DNA from: Sphingosinicella ginsenosidimutans
Lineage (GTDB): Bacteria; Pseudomonadota; Alphaproteobacteria; Sphingomonadales; Sphingomonadaceae
Direction of reading: 5' to 3'
Assembly: GCF_007995055.1 (NCBI RefSeq)
Contig: NZ_VOQQ01000001.1
Span: forward strand, 1,657,001-1,721,000
DNA: 64,000 bases
Under the pieces are notes generated by a model. It worked only from the letters and a program-made list of their open reading frames with translations, made no database searches and was not told where the DNA came from. Below, piece after piece: positions 43,702-50,838 of the stretch; the first letter of the stretch is position 1; each line of letters opens with the position of its first letter. Made by a program: the position numbers and the translations under genes.

Positions 43702-45290
43702 CACGCCGCCTGCCTCAAATGCCGATGCCCGATCACCTCGGTGAACTTGCCCGATTTCTTGACCCTGATCTGGTCGGGCGGTCTGATCTGCGACTGGCGC
43801 ATCATCGCCTCGACCGCGCTTTTCGGCACCGGCGCGCCGGCGTGGCGCAGCCACCACGTCTCCGCCTTGGTGCGGGCGTAACCCTCGTGGGCGAGGCACA
43901 CCCATTCATTATGGGTGACCATGCCGGTGCGATAGCTCACCTTGAGGCTGATCGGCTTGCCCGGCTTCTCGTGCAGGGCGAACGAGACGCTATCAACGTC
44001 GAGCCATTCCGGCGGAGCGGACATGATCGGAGCCGCTTCCGGCGCGGTAAAGACCTTGCGCTCGACCGGCGGAAACTCGAACCCGCATTCCGGGCAGACG
44101 ACGGTTGAAATCGCCACCGCCGCCTCGCATTCCGGGCAGTATTTGACGAGCGGATCGCCGGGGCTGGCGGCCTTCTTCCGGTCGTCCGGCAGACAGGGAT
44201 CGTCGAATGGCCCGTGCCGGCTGATGTTGCCGCCGAAGTCGAGGACGAGGCAATTCTCCTTGCCCGGAAAGAGCCGCGTGCCGCGCCCGACCATCTGGAT
44301 ATAGAGCCCGGTCGATTTTGTGGGCCGTGCCAGCACGATCAGGTCGACATGCTTGGCATTGAAGCCGGTGGTGAGGACGCCCATGGAAACGAGGCAGCGG
44401 ATGCGCCTGGCCTTGTAGTCCTCGATGATCCGCTGGCGCTCCGGGCCTGGCGTGTCGCCAAACACGGCCGCTACGGATACGCCTCGCGCCCGGAACTCTG
44501 CGGCCAGCGCGTGGCAGTGGGCCACAGTGCAGCCGAAGACCAGCCAGCCCTTCCGGTCATGCCCGGACGCGATGGTCCGGCTCACGATATTGTCGATCGC
44601 GTGCGGCGCGAGCGCAGGCACCTCCAGCTGGGAGGCGATGAAATCCCCTGCCCGCGTACCGACGCCAGCGGTGTCGATCTGCCAGCTTTCGAAATAGGAG
44701 ACGGGCCGGGAAAGATACCCCTGGTCGATCAGGTCGCGGACATTGGTTTCATGCGCGATGGCATCGAACAGGGCGTTGTCGCCTCGATGAAGCATCCCCG
44801 AGTCCAGCCGGAACGGCGTGGCAGTGAAGCCGATGATCTTGAGATGGGGGTTGATCTGCTTGAGGTCGTCGAGAAACTGCCGGTACATGCCGTCGGATCG
44901 GGACGGGATCAGGTGCGCCTCGTCGACCAGCACCATGTCACATTGCTGAATCTGATAGGCGCGCTTGTAGATGCTCTGGATCGAGGCGAAGAGCAGGCGC
45001 GCGTGCAGCTGGCGCTTGTTCAAGCCGGCGGAATAGATGCCGGCGGGGGCATCGGGCCACATCGACAGCAGCTCGGCATGATTCTGGGCGACCAGCTCGC
45101 GGACGTGCGTCACCACGAGGATGCGCGCCCGGAAATCCTCGCGGAAGACCAGTTTGCACCATTCGGCCATGATCAGGCTCTTGCCGCCTCCGGTCGGGAT
45201 CACCGCGACCGGGTTGCCGTCATGCTTCTGGAAATAGCCGTAGAGGTCCTGGATGCACTGGTCTTGGTAGGGGCGGAGCTCAAGCGGCAT
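43701..45290 (-). CDS. SF2 DEAD/DEAH-box helicase
   Basis: 529 residues (MPLELRPYQDQCIQDLYGYF). Motif I IPTGGGKS, motif II VDEAHLIP, motif III GFTATPFRLD, motif VI QMVGRGTRLFPGK. A C-terminal zinc ribbon (CPECEAAV...CPECGFEF) follows. It is likely a phage replication or recombination helicase, encoded between the nuclease and primase genes. Confidence 0.88.
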   Translation of the reverse strand: MPLELRPYQDQCIQDLYGYFQKHDGNPVAVIPTGGGKSLIMAEWCKLVFREDFRARILVVTHVRELVAQNHAELLSMWPDAPAGIYSAGLNKRQLHARLLFASIQSIYKRAYQIQQCDMVLVDEAHLIPSRSDGMYRQFLDDLKQINPHLKIIGFTATPFRLDSGMLHRGDNALFDAIAHETNVRDLIDQGYLSRPVSYFESWQIDTAGVGTRAGDFIASQLEVPALAPHAIDNIVSRTIASGHDRKGWLVFGCTVAHCHALAAEFRARGVSVAAVFGDTPGPERQRIIEDYKARRIRCLVSMGVLTTGFNAKHVDLIVLARPTKSTGLYIQMVGRGTRLFPGKENCLVLDFGGNISRHGPFDDPCLPDDRKKAASPGDPLVKYCPECEAAVAISTVVCPECGFEFPPVERKVFTAPEAAPIMSAPPEWLDVDSVSFALHEKPGKPISLKVSYRTGMVTHNEWVCLAHEGYARTKAETWWLRHAGAPVPKSAVEAMMRQSQIRPPDQIRVKKSGKFTEVIGHRHLRQAA

Positions 45291-46287
45291 GGCGATACGC
45301 CTCCGCCTCGATCGTATCGCCAATGGTGTAGGCCGCTCCCCCATCCCGCCAAACCGACCCGTCCGGGAGCCTGTACTCGACCCAATCCGGCCCGGCATCG
45401 ACCTGCTCGCCCGGCACCAGGCCCGGAATGTAGAGATGCGCGGGACACCCCTCACGCTGCTCCTCGACGGAGATTTTTCGCGCCCAGCGCGCGCAATGCC
45501 ATTCGCCGCCCTCGACCGGGGTGCTGTGCAAGCACGTCCGGCAGTGGCTCAGAGCCTGCTCGCCCTGATGGCAAACCGGCGCATGATCGCACCAACGGCA
45601 CTGGTAATAGTCCGGCGCTTCCGAGATGCGCGGCGGCGGGCTGTCGGATGCAATTATCGTTTGCGCCCTGCCCCGGAGCCGCCCCGCCTCCGGCTTGTCA
45701 CGCTCGGTGCGCACTGCCATCCATCGGCGACACCCCGGCGTGCAGACGACGCAGTAATGCCGGTCTAGATCGGCATAGTCCATGTAGAGGACGGCCTGTG
45801 CGTAATAGGTCTCGCTCCATTCGCGCAGGGCCAGCTTCTCGCCGACCTTCTCGACCGCCTTTTCAAGCTCTCGGAACTTGGCGTCCGACACCGCCTTGAT
45901 TTCGAGGACGTGCCACGTCTTCGGCGCCTGCAACAGGCCGAGGATGACCCCGTCCATGTGACCCCGGAAATGACCGTGATGATCCTCAAACCCAAACTGG
46001 CGGCCCGTGTCCGGACTGAGGTCGTACACCTCCAGCTGGTCGCAAGCCTTGAGCCGGGCAATGGCCACAGCCTCGGTCTGATGTCCATCGGCAAAGCGCT
46101 TGAGCGTTGCCGCGTCGAAGCGCTTCGGCGATGCCCAACGGAAGCCGTACCAGAGCGCGCGGTCGCATGGACCGCCGATCGCGCTCATGCCAAGATAGGG
46201 CCGGTGCGGCGTTGAATTTTCGGCCTGTTCCAGCGCCTTGTCAGCAAGCGCTAGAGTCGGGTCGCCTATTTGTGGCAATGCAACCAC
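45280..46287 (-). CDS. PD-(D/E)XK nuclease, Cas4/RecB-like
   Basis: 335 residues from GTG 46287, with AAAGGA upstream. Active-site pattern: GHMDGVILG (Asp) and WHVLEIKAV (Glu-x-Lys). Cysteine clusters (CRWCDHAPVC, SHCRTC) could hold an iron-sulfur or zinc site as in Cas4/AddB. It probably works with the Sak4-like ATPase and DUF669 protein in recombination. No CRISPR or cas genes are present. Confidence 0.75.
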   Translation of the reverse strand: MVALPQIGDPTLALADKALEQAENSTPHRPYLGMSAIGGPCDRALWYGFRWASPKRFDAATLKRFADGHQTEAVAIARLKACDQLEVYDLSPDTGRQFGFEDHHGHFRGHMDGVILGLLQAPKTWHVLEIKAVSDAKFRELEKAVEKVGEKLALREWSETYYAQAVLYMDYADLDRHYCVVCTPGCRRWMAVRTERDKPEAGRLRGRAQTIIASDSPPPRISEAPDYYQCRWCDHAPVCHQGEQALSHCRTCLHSTPVEGGEWHCARWARKISVEEQREGCPAHLYIPGLVPGEQVDAGPDWVEYRLPDGSVWRDGGAAYTIGDTIEAEAYRHAA

Positions 46288-46320
46288 GCCACGTCCTTTC
46301 GCAAGTCTGGTTGTGGAAGT

Positions 46321-46371
46321 GGCGGGCGGGCTCGGGTGTTTCCTTTCGTCAGGCCCTGGAGCCCGCCCGCC
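46321..46371 (-). repeat. perfect 13-bp inverted repeat in early operon
   Basis: Arms GGCGGGCGGGCTC (46321-46333) and GAGCCCGCCCGCC (46359-46371) with a 25-base loop. No U-tract follows, so a regulatory or processing hairpin is as likely as a terminator. The loop contains the CTGACGAAAGGAA box. Confidence 0.65.
46340..46352 (-). promoter_or_regulatory. CTGACGAAAGGAA box, copy 1
   Basis: Minus-strand CTGACGAAAGGAA located in the loop of the 46321-46371 hairpin. The same 13-mer precedes two early genes as their ribosome-binding region. Confidence 0.45.
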
Positions 46372-46393
46372 GCGCCTAATTGGGCAGCAACCT

Positions 46394-46888
46394 CTAGGCG
46401 GCGTTGCGCTTCCACGGTGCGGAGCCGGTGCTGGCCGCAGGCTTCGGAGCCGTCTTGGTCTGCTGGGCAGGCACCACCGCCGAACCGCCGATCGGCTTGT
46501 AGCCACCGATTTCGTTCGAATGCTCGCCGGGCCGGTCGTTGCGCGGAACCACCTTGATCTTGGCGATCATCGGGCGGAGGTGCAGTTCCTCGCTGTCCGC
46601 CACCGACAGCACGCCGACCGCGTGGCAGATGGCGGAAAGCGTGCGCTGGGCGATCTCGACCGCCTGGGCGTTCGGATTGTCGAGGTTGAGCCGGTCGAAC
46701 AGCTTGCGACCCGCCTGCGGACCGTCCACGATCTCCAGCTCCAGCTTGAGATAGGAGCCGGTGCCTGCCTTGTTCGACTCCATCGACGAAGCCGTGATCT
46801 GCACCTCGTAATCGCCGGGCGGGATCACCTCGAACGGAGCGTTCGGTTCAACCTGGGTTGCGTCAAAAGTACCACCAAGATTTGCCAT
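46394..46888 (-). CDS. DUF669 family protein
   Basis: 164 residues (MANLGGTFDATQVEPNAPFE). GDYEVQITASSMESNKAGTGSYLKLELEIVDG is the DUF669 signature. These phage proteins lie beside Sak4-type ATPases and are thought to act as single-strand DNA-binding helpers. Confidence 0.8.
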   Translation of the reverse strand: MANLGGTFDATQVEPNAPFEVIPPGDYEVQITASSMESNKAGTGSYLKLELEIVDGPQAGRKLFDRLNLDNPNAQAVEIAQRTLSAICHAVGVLSVADSEELHLRPMIAKIKVVPRNDRPGEHSNEIGGYKPIGGSAVVPAQQTKTAPKPAASTGSAPWKRNAA

Positions 46889-46894
46889 TGGATT

Positions 46895-46907
46895 TTCCTT
46901 TCGTCAG
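46895..46907 (-). promoter_or_regulatory. CTGACGAAAGGAA box, copy 2 (RBS of DUF669 gene)
   Basis: The 13-mer ends 6 bases before ATG 46888 and supplies the AAAGGA Shine-Dalgarno. Confidence 0.55.
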
Positions 46908-46926
46908 TAGGTGGGCATGAGCCCTG

Positions 46927-47727
46927 TCAGGCCGCTTTCTTGCGAGCGGGGGCCTGTTCCGCTTTCTCGGATTGTTCGGGAGCCGCCGGCGCCATCGCCT
47001 CGGCGAAGGCATCCCAGGACATCGGGATTTCGGGCGGTAGTCGGTAACGGTTCTTCGCGATGAAGGCCGGCCGCTCCTCGGTGTAGATCGTGCGCTCGCC
47101 GCGCCCGATCGCCCGCGTCACCTTCTGGTTGAAGCCGACATCGGCCTTGGTCGTGGCGACCTTCCAGTTGGCGAACAGGATCGCGTCGGCATGTTCCTGC
47201 ACCAGCGCGGAAGCGCGGGCGTGCAGCTTGATGACGTAGCGATCGTATGGCTCGGTCTCGGGGCTGTCGAAGCGCCTGATGTCGGCGTGTGCGGTCTGGA
47301 TGACCGCCATGCCCTTGTCATCGCGCAGCGCGTTGATCGCATCGAAATACTCCCGCCAGACCGAGAGCGTGGCGAGGTAGCCCTTACCGTAGCCGGGCTG
47401 CTCGATATTTTCCCAGCCGTTGCGGGCGCAGGTTTCGGCCCAGACCAGCGGTTCGAGCCAATCGAGGCTGTCGACCACTGCCGTCTCGAAATCGTGGTCT
47501 TCGGTGTAGAGCGCCTGGAACGCCTCCATCACGTCTCCGAAGGATTTGGCGAGCGGGAAGTGCTCGACGTCGAGCGTGCCGAGTCCGTCCTCGGTCTGGA
47601 TCACGACCGGATTGGGCGCGCAGGCGCCGAAGGTCGTCTTGCCGACACCGTGGACGCCATAGATGACGATCCGCGGCGGTTTGGGTGCGGCCCGGCGATT
47701 GAGCGATGCGAGGGAGATGGCCATCAT
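46927..47727 (-). CDS. Sak4-like RecA-family ATPase
   Basis: 266 residues from ATG 47727 (MMAISLASLNRRAAPKPPR), with GGAGG upstream. Walker A GVHGVGKTTF (about 24-33) and Walker B FETAVVDSLDWL. RecA-like phage ATP-binding proteins of this type act in single-strand annealing recombination with DUF669 and nuclease partners, all encoded next to it. Confidence 0.75.
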   Translation of the reverse strand: MMAISLASLNRRAAPKPPRIVIYGVHGVGKTTFGACAPNPVVIQTEDGLGTLDVEHFPLAKSFGDVMEAFQALYTEDHDFETAVVDSLDWLEPLVWAETCARNGWENIEQPGYGKGYLATLSVWREYFDAINALRDDKGMAVIQTAHADIRRFDSPETEPYDRYVIKLHARASALVQEHADAILFANWKVATTKADVGFNQKVTRAIGRGERTIYTEERPAFIAKNRYRLPPEIPMSWDAFAEAMAPAAPEQSEKAEQAPARKKAA

Positions 47728-48173
47728 GCCGCCTCCTTCTGCTCGGCCGGGGCCAGCTCGATCTTCGGCTTGCCCGCCTCGACGGTGCGCGCCGGTTTGA
47801 ACAGGTCGCGGATCGCGGACGGCCACGCCTTGTAGGCGTTCTCGCTCACCTTGATCTCGGTCTGGACATATTCGGCCGGGTCTTCGCCCCAGCCCTTGAT
47901 CGTCTCGACCGCCTTGCTGAGCGCGGCCTGGTCATATTTGACCCGCTTCGGGATCGTGACCGTGACCTCGACATCGCCATCGCGGACATGCGTCGTGCCG
48001 GTCTGGTTAATGCCGCGCGCGTAGCGGCGGGACAGGACGCCGTGCAGGATCGCCAGCATCTTGGCGCCGGCCGCCGCATGCGCTTCGGCCTCGCGTTGCA
48101 GGTTCATCAGGATGTCGGCGGGCAGCGCGTCGAGCACGGTCGGAGGCTGTCCCTCCAGTTCGAAAATGTTCAT
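47724..48173 (-). CDS. hypothetical early phage protein
   Basis: 149 residues (MNIFELEGQPPTVLDALPAD). Helical N-terminus, then DVEVTVTIPKRVKYDQAALSKAVETIKGWGEDPAEYV. It recurs next to Sak4-like ATPases in phages. It overlaps the ATPase start by 4 bases. Confidence 0.55.
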   Translation of the reverse strand: MNIFELEGQPPTVLDALPADILMNLQREAEAHAAAGAKMLAILHGVLSRRYARGINQTGTTHVRDGDVEVTVTIPKRVKYDQAALSKAVETIKGWGEDPAEYVQTEIKVSENAYKAWPSAIRDLFKPARTVEAGKPKIELAPAEQKEAA

Positions 48174-48178
48174 CGCAG

Positions 48179-48191
48179 TTCCTTTCGTCAG
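48179..48191 (-). promoter_or_regulatory. CTGACGAAAGGAA box, copy 3 (RBS of 47724 gene)
   Basis: Exact copy of the 13-mer ending 5 bases before ATG 48173. Confidence 0.55.
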
Positions 48192-48294
48192 TTCGCAGGT
48201 TCGTCAGGTTGGAAGAGAGGTTGAGGAGAGGCTGACCGGCGACTTGCGAATTCCGTGCGGCCCTCACGGGTGACGCCCTCTCCTCGAATGGGGA

Positions 48295-48744
48295 TTAGCC
48301 CGGCGGCAAAAACTGATGCGGCCACTTTGGCTTGAACGGCGCGCCGTGAGCGCGGAGAAAGTCGTGCAGAGTCCGGTCGTGCCGGAACACCCCACAGGCG
48401 TGGCCCTGGGAATGGAGGGTGGCCAACACCTCTTTCTGGCTGGCGGAAACGGCGCCGTCCCGGTCCTTCACCTCTGGGAAGGCTGCGCCTCCCGGCCATG
48501 TGATGATGAGATCGGGAAAGCCGGGCAGTACGCCGTCAGCCTTGAGGTGCGCGGCCTCCAGTTTGCCGCGTCGGCCCCCGTTCGGGACATGCGCGATCAT
48601 GCAATCCGGGAACAGGCGGCGGACCATGACCAGCATGTGTCGCTGGATCGCGCGCTCACTCATTCCGGCCGGTGCGACCGATGGCGGGTCGATGTGGAAG
48701 GTGTCGACAACGACAGGTGCGGCGAGGACGGGAGCGGTCGCCAC
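48295..48744 (-). CDS. VRR-NUC domain nuclease
   Basis: 149 residues. The VRR-NUC core is visible: NGGRRGKLEAAHLKADGVLPGFPDLII and AFPEVKDRDGAVSASQKEV (Asp, Glu-x-Lys). Phage VRR-NUC proteins resolve branched DNA, including Holliday junctions. ATG 48744 overlaps the stop of the DnaA-like gene. Confidence 0.8.
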   Translation of the reverse strand: MATAPVLAAPVVVDTFHIDPPSVAPAGMSERAIQRHMLVMVRRLFPDCMIAHVPNGGRRGKLEAAHLKADGVLPGFPDLIITWPGGAAFPEVKDRDGAVSASQKEVLATLHSQGHACGVFRHDRTLHDFLRAHGAPFKPKWPHQFLPPG

Positions 48745-49034
48745 TATGCCACCTCCCCCAATTTGCGGACCAGCACCGCGAAATCGCGGTCCTGTTGAGC
48801 CAGTGCGACGGCGCGCTTCAGCCCGCTAAGGATGGTCGAATGATCCCGATTGCCGAGGACGCGGCCGATCTGCGGCGTCGATTTGCCAGCCCGGTGCGCC
48901 GCATACATGACAGCGAAGCGAGTCCGGCACAGATCCCGCCAGCGGGATGGACCGCAAATCTGTTCTGGCGTGTAGCCGGTGAGGCTGGCCGCCCGGCGCA
49001 CGAGTGGCGCGACGATTTGGGTTTGCGGCGTCAT
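48744..49034 (-). CDS. DnaA domain IV-like DNA-binding protein
   Basis: 96 residues (MTPQTQIVAPLVRRAASLTG). The C-terminal half has the DnaA box-binding HTH pattern RTRFAVMYAAHRAGKSTPQI then GNRDHSTILSGLKRA, close to the DnaA signature GRDHSTV. AAA+ domains are absent. It might recruit or mimic DnaA at the phage origin, or be a regulator. Confidence 0.75.
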   Translation of the reverse strand: MTPQTQIVAPLVRRAASLTGYTPEQICGPSRWRDLCRTRFAVMYAAHRAGKSTPQIGRVLGNRDHSTILSGLKRAVALAQQDRDFAVLVRKLGEVA

Positions 49035-49435
49035 GCTCGCAGCCTCACGACCTTGCCGTCGAGATCGGCGCGCTCGTTGGGGCCCAGATCGCGTCCGGCC
49101 TCGCTCTCCGGATGATGCGCCCGATCCTTCGCATCGATGAAGGCGCGGCACCCGGCGGAGAACTCGTCATAGTCGATGCCGTCGGGACCCGGCACGATGT
49201 GATAGCCATCGGGGAGCAGCAGCGAGAGCAGATCGCCGGGCAGCGCGCGCGCCAATGCGGGCAGGCTTGCGAGCGAAGGAATCTGCGGTGTGCCGGCGGC
49301 CGGAAACCAGGACAGGAATGTCGAATAGCTGACCGAGGCTTTCGAAGCGCAGACCTTGAGCGGGATGCCGCGGCGGTCCAGTTGCTGCCGTATCTCCAAC
49401 AGCGAGTCGCGCATGATGGCGTTTTCGTCACGCAT
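49031..49435 (-). CDS. phage HTH-type regulator-like protein
   Basis: 134 residues (MRDENAIMRDSLLEIRQQLD). LKVCASKASVSYSTFLSWFPA is an HTH-like stretch, followed by SLASLPALARALPGDLLSLLLPDGYHIV. Proteins of this pattern lie early in sphingomonad phage operons and may be CII-like regulators. It overlaps the DnaA-like gene by 4 bases. Confidence 0.55.
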   Translation of the reverse strand: MRDENAIMRDSLLEIRQQLDRRGIPLKVCASKASVSYSTFLSWFPAAGTPQIPSLASLPALARALPGDLLSLLLPDGYHIVPGPDGIDYDEFSAGCRAFIDAKDRAHHPESEAGRDLGPNERADLDGKVVRLRA

Positions 49436-49670
49436 GATCGCGTTCCCTTCCCTGCTCTATCGGGGCCTCATGAAAGGAGAAATCGCTGCCCTCGCGGCGC
49501 GCGTTGAGTTCGGCCGCGAGGGCAGACACGCGCGGGTCGTCGCAATCGGCGACCTGATCCGGCCAATCCTCGAGCGCCTCGTCGGCACGGGCTGCGAGGA
49601 CGCAGGCGCACCAGATGAAGAGGCTGGCGATGGCGCTGAGCGCGAGATAGGCGAGGATGAGCGGGAGCAT
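49428..49670 (-). CDS. small membrane protein
   Basis: 80 residues with one N-terminal membrane segment (LILAYLALSAIASLFIWCACVL) and an acidic cytoplasmic tail. It overlaps the HTH-like gene by 8 bases. Function unknown. Confidence 0.5.
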   Translation of the reverse strand: MLPLILAYLALSAIASLFIWCACVLAARADEALEDWPDQVADCDDPRVSALAAELNARREGSDFSFHEAPIEQGRERDHA

Positions 49671-49673
49671 GGG

Positions 49674-49868
49674 TCAGCCCCACTCTCTGCGGACGACGAT
49701 CGGCAGGAAAACGAATGCGGCAATGAAGGCCCCGATGACGACCACGGCGGTCCTGGTATCCTGCGTCCAGCGCGTCACATCGAGGTCGAGAAGGATGAAG
49801 GCCGCAGCGAGGTAGGTCACCACGTAGGCGGCCAGCACGGCGAGGATGAGGGGGCGAGCGGCGCGCAT
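49674..49868 (-). CDS. small two-span membrane protein
   Basis: 64 residues with two hydrophobic segments (about 7-27 and 41-58) and a basic C-terminus. It starts right after the previous stop (TAGATG). Function unknown. Confidence 0.5.
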   Translation of the reverse strand: MRAARPLILAVLAAYVVTYLAAAFILLDLDVTRWTQDTRTAVVVIGAFIAAFVFLPIVVRREWG

Positions 49869-50045
49869 CTAGCGGATGCTCCTCGCCAATGCCTCGCCCA
49901 GGACGCGCGCGCTGGGCGACGACTCGTGTGCGTCGACGATTTCCAGCAGGCGCCGTTGGGCAATCTCGGCCTGTTCGAGCGGCGTCGCGCCCTTTCGCGG
50001 CGCGCATGGGAAGCCCCTCCCCCGCTCTCCCCCCGGCGCGGTCAT
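49869..50045 (-). CDS. small early phage protein
   Basis: 58 residues from ATG 50045, overlapping the Cro-like stop as ATGA and ending immediately before the next ATG. TPLEQAEIAQRRLLEIVDAH then SPSARVLGEALARSIR suggests a helical protein. The tight coupling on both sides is the main support. Confidence 0.55.
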   Translation of the reverse strand: MTAPGGERGRGFPCAPRKGATPLEQAEIAQRRLLEIVDAHESSPSARVLGEALARSIR

Positions 50046-50269
50046 GCGGCGGCTTTCCGAGCTTCGGCGATGACTGTCGAAATCATGGATGCGTCGATCA
50101 GCCCGCCAGTCTCGCGTTCGAGCCGCAACGCCAGCGCCGGCGGAACGTCCGGCTGCTCGCCGTCGGAACCGCCAAGCTGCGAAAGTCGGCCCTTGCTGAT
50201 CCCCGCAGCCGTCGCGAGGTCCGTCAGGCTCATCGCGCCGGGGCGCTTCAAATAATCGCGAATGTTCAT
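50042..50269 (-). CDS. Cro-like HTH regulator
   Basis: 75 residues (MNIRDYLKRPGAMSLTDLAT). The HTH TDLATAAGISKGRLSQLGG is of the Cro/YdaS type, with PPALALRLERETGGLIDASM after it. First gene of the leftward early operon, divergent from the repressor and controlled by operator O1. It should favour lytic growth by repressing the repressor gene. Confidence 0.8.
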   Translation of the reverse strand: MNIRDYLKRPGAMSLTDLATAAGISKGRLSQLGGSDGEQPDVPPALALRLERETGGLIDASMISTVIAEARKAAA

Positions 50270-50276
50270 CCCGTTG

Positions 50277-50293
50277 GTTTAGACCATCTAAAC
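50277..50293. promoter_or_regulatory. operator O1
   Basis: GTTTAGACCATCTAAAC, perfect arms GTTTAG/CTAAAC with a 5-bp centre. It overlaps the -10 region of the cro promoter. Confidence 0.8.
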
Positions 50294-50305
50294 CGCTCCC
50301 GTCAA
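50283..50305 (-). promoter_or_regulatory. cro / early-left promoter
   Basis: TTGACG (50305-50300) on the minus strand with a 17-18-bp spacer to CTAAAC/TAAACC inside O1. Repressor at O1 would block polymerase. Confidence 0.6.
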
Positions 50306-50312
50306 CCGGTAA

Positions 50313-50329
50313 GTTTAGGTTGGCGAAAC
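50313..50329. promoter_or_regulatory. operator O2 (imperfect)
   Basis: GTTTAGGTTGGCGAAAC, same 17-bp geometry as O1 with two mismatches in the right arm. It lies between the two divergent promoters. Confidence 0.6.
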
Positions 50330-50350
50330 GCCTTCCGCGCGCCGATCGCC

Positions 50351-50356
50351 TATACT
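50351..50356 (+). promoter_or_regulatory. -10 element of repressor gene
   Basis: TATACT, whose first T lies 12 bases before the A of ATG 50363, predicting a leaderless repressor mRNA. No good -35 is seen, so activation by a bound regulator is likely. Confidence 0.55.
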
Positions 50357-50362
50357 TTTGGC

Positions 50363-50683
50363 ATGGCGAAACCGGCTCACGACTGGCACCTGGCCGAATG
50401 GCTGCGGACGCTCGGCAAGCGCCAGAAAGACCTTGTTGCCGATCTCGACTGGAACAAGGCCAAGGCCAGCCTCATGGTGAACGGCCAGCAGAAATACACT
50501 CGCGATGAGGTGAACGAGCTGTCGGCCTATCTCAATATCCAGCCATTCGAGCTGTTGATGCACCCCGAGGATGCGATGGCTTACCGCCGGCTGCGTCGAG
50601 CCGCTGCAGACATGGTACAGATACCCTTCTTCGGCATCGCGACCGATGACGAGGCCCTGACTCTGACCGGAACCGAGGGCTGA
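50363..50683 (+). CDS. phage repressor (XRE-type, short)
   Basis: 106 residues (MAKPAHDWHLAEWLRTLGKR). The HTH is QKDLVADLDWNKAKASLMVNGQQKYTRDEV. No LexA-like peptidase domain is present, so induction cannot be by RecA-stimulated self-cleavage of this protein. Divergent from cro, with operators on both sides. Start ATG 50363 has no ribosome-binding site. Confidence 0.8.
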   Translation: MAKPAHDWHLAEWLRTLGKRQKDLVADLDWNKAKASLMVNGQQKYTRDEVNELSAYLNIQPFELLMHPEDAMAYRRLRRAAADMVQIPFFGIATDDEALTLTGTEG

Positions 50684-50752
50684 TTTTTTCACCACGATGG
50701 GTTCATTGGACCTGAAGTGATTCGGGCGTCGCCGCGTGTCCGGCCGGAAAAA

Positions 50753-50769
50753 GTTTAGCCGGGCAAAAC
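50753..50769. promoter_or_regulatory. operator O3 (imperfect)
   Basis: GTTTAGCCGGGCAAAAC, same 17-bp geometry, upstream of the early-right promoter. Confidence 0.6.
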
Positions 50770-50776
50770 TTTTTGC

Positions 50777-50805
50777 TTGCACATTCTGTTTAGGCAGTCT
50801 AAACC
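50777..50805 (+). promoter_or_regulatory. early-right promoter with operator O4
   Basis: TTGCAC (50777-50782), 17-bp spacer, TAAACC (50800-50805). O4 (GTTTAGGCAGTCTAAAC, 50788-50804) covers the -10. Same design as the cro promoter, so one repressor controls both operons. Confidence 0.7.
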
Positions 50806-50838
50806 CATCTCCAACGCCACCACGGCTTGGAGGATCGA

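Noticed and set aside
44214..45899. 561-residue plus-strand ORF opposite helicase and nuclease genes
   Set aside because: Spans two well-supported minus-strand genes and has no recognisable domain.
45280..46287. Cas4 of a CRISPR system
   Set aside because: Cas4-like fold only; no cas genes or repeat array in the window, and its neighbours are phage recombination genes.
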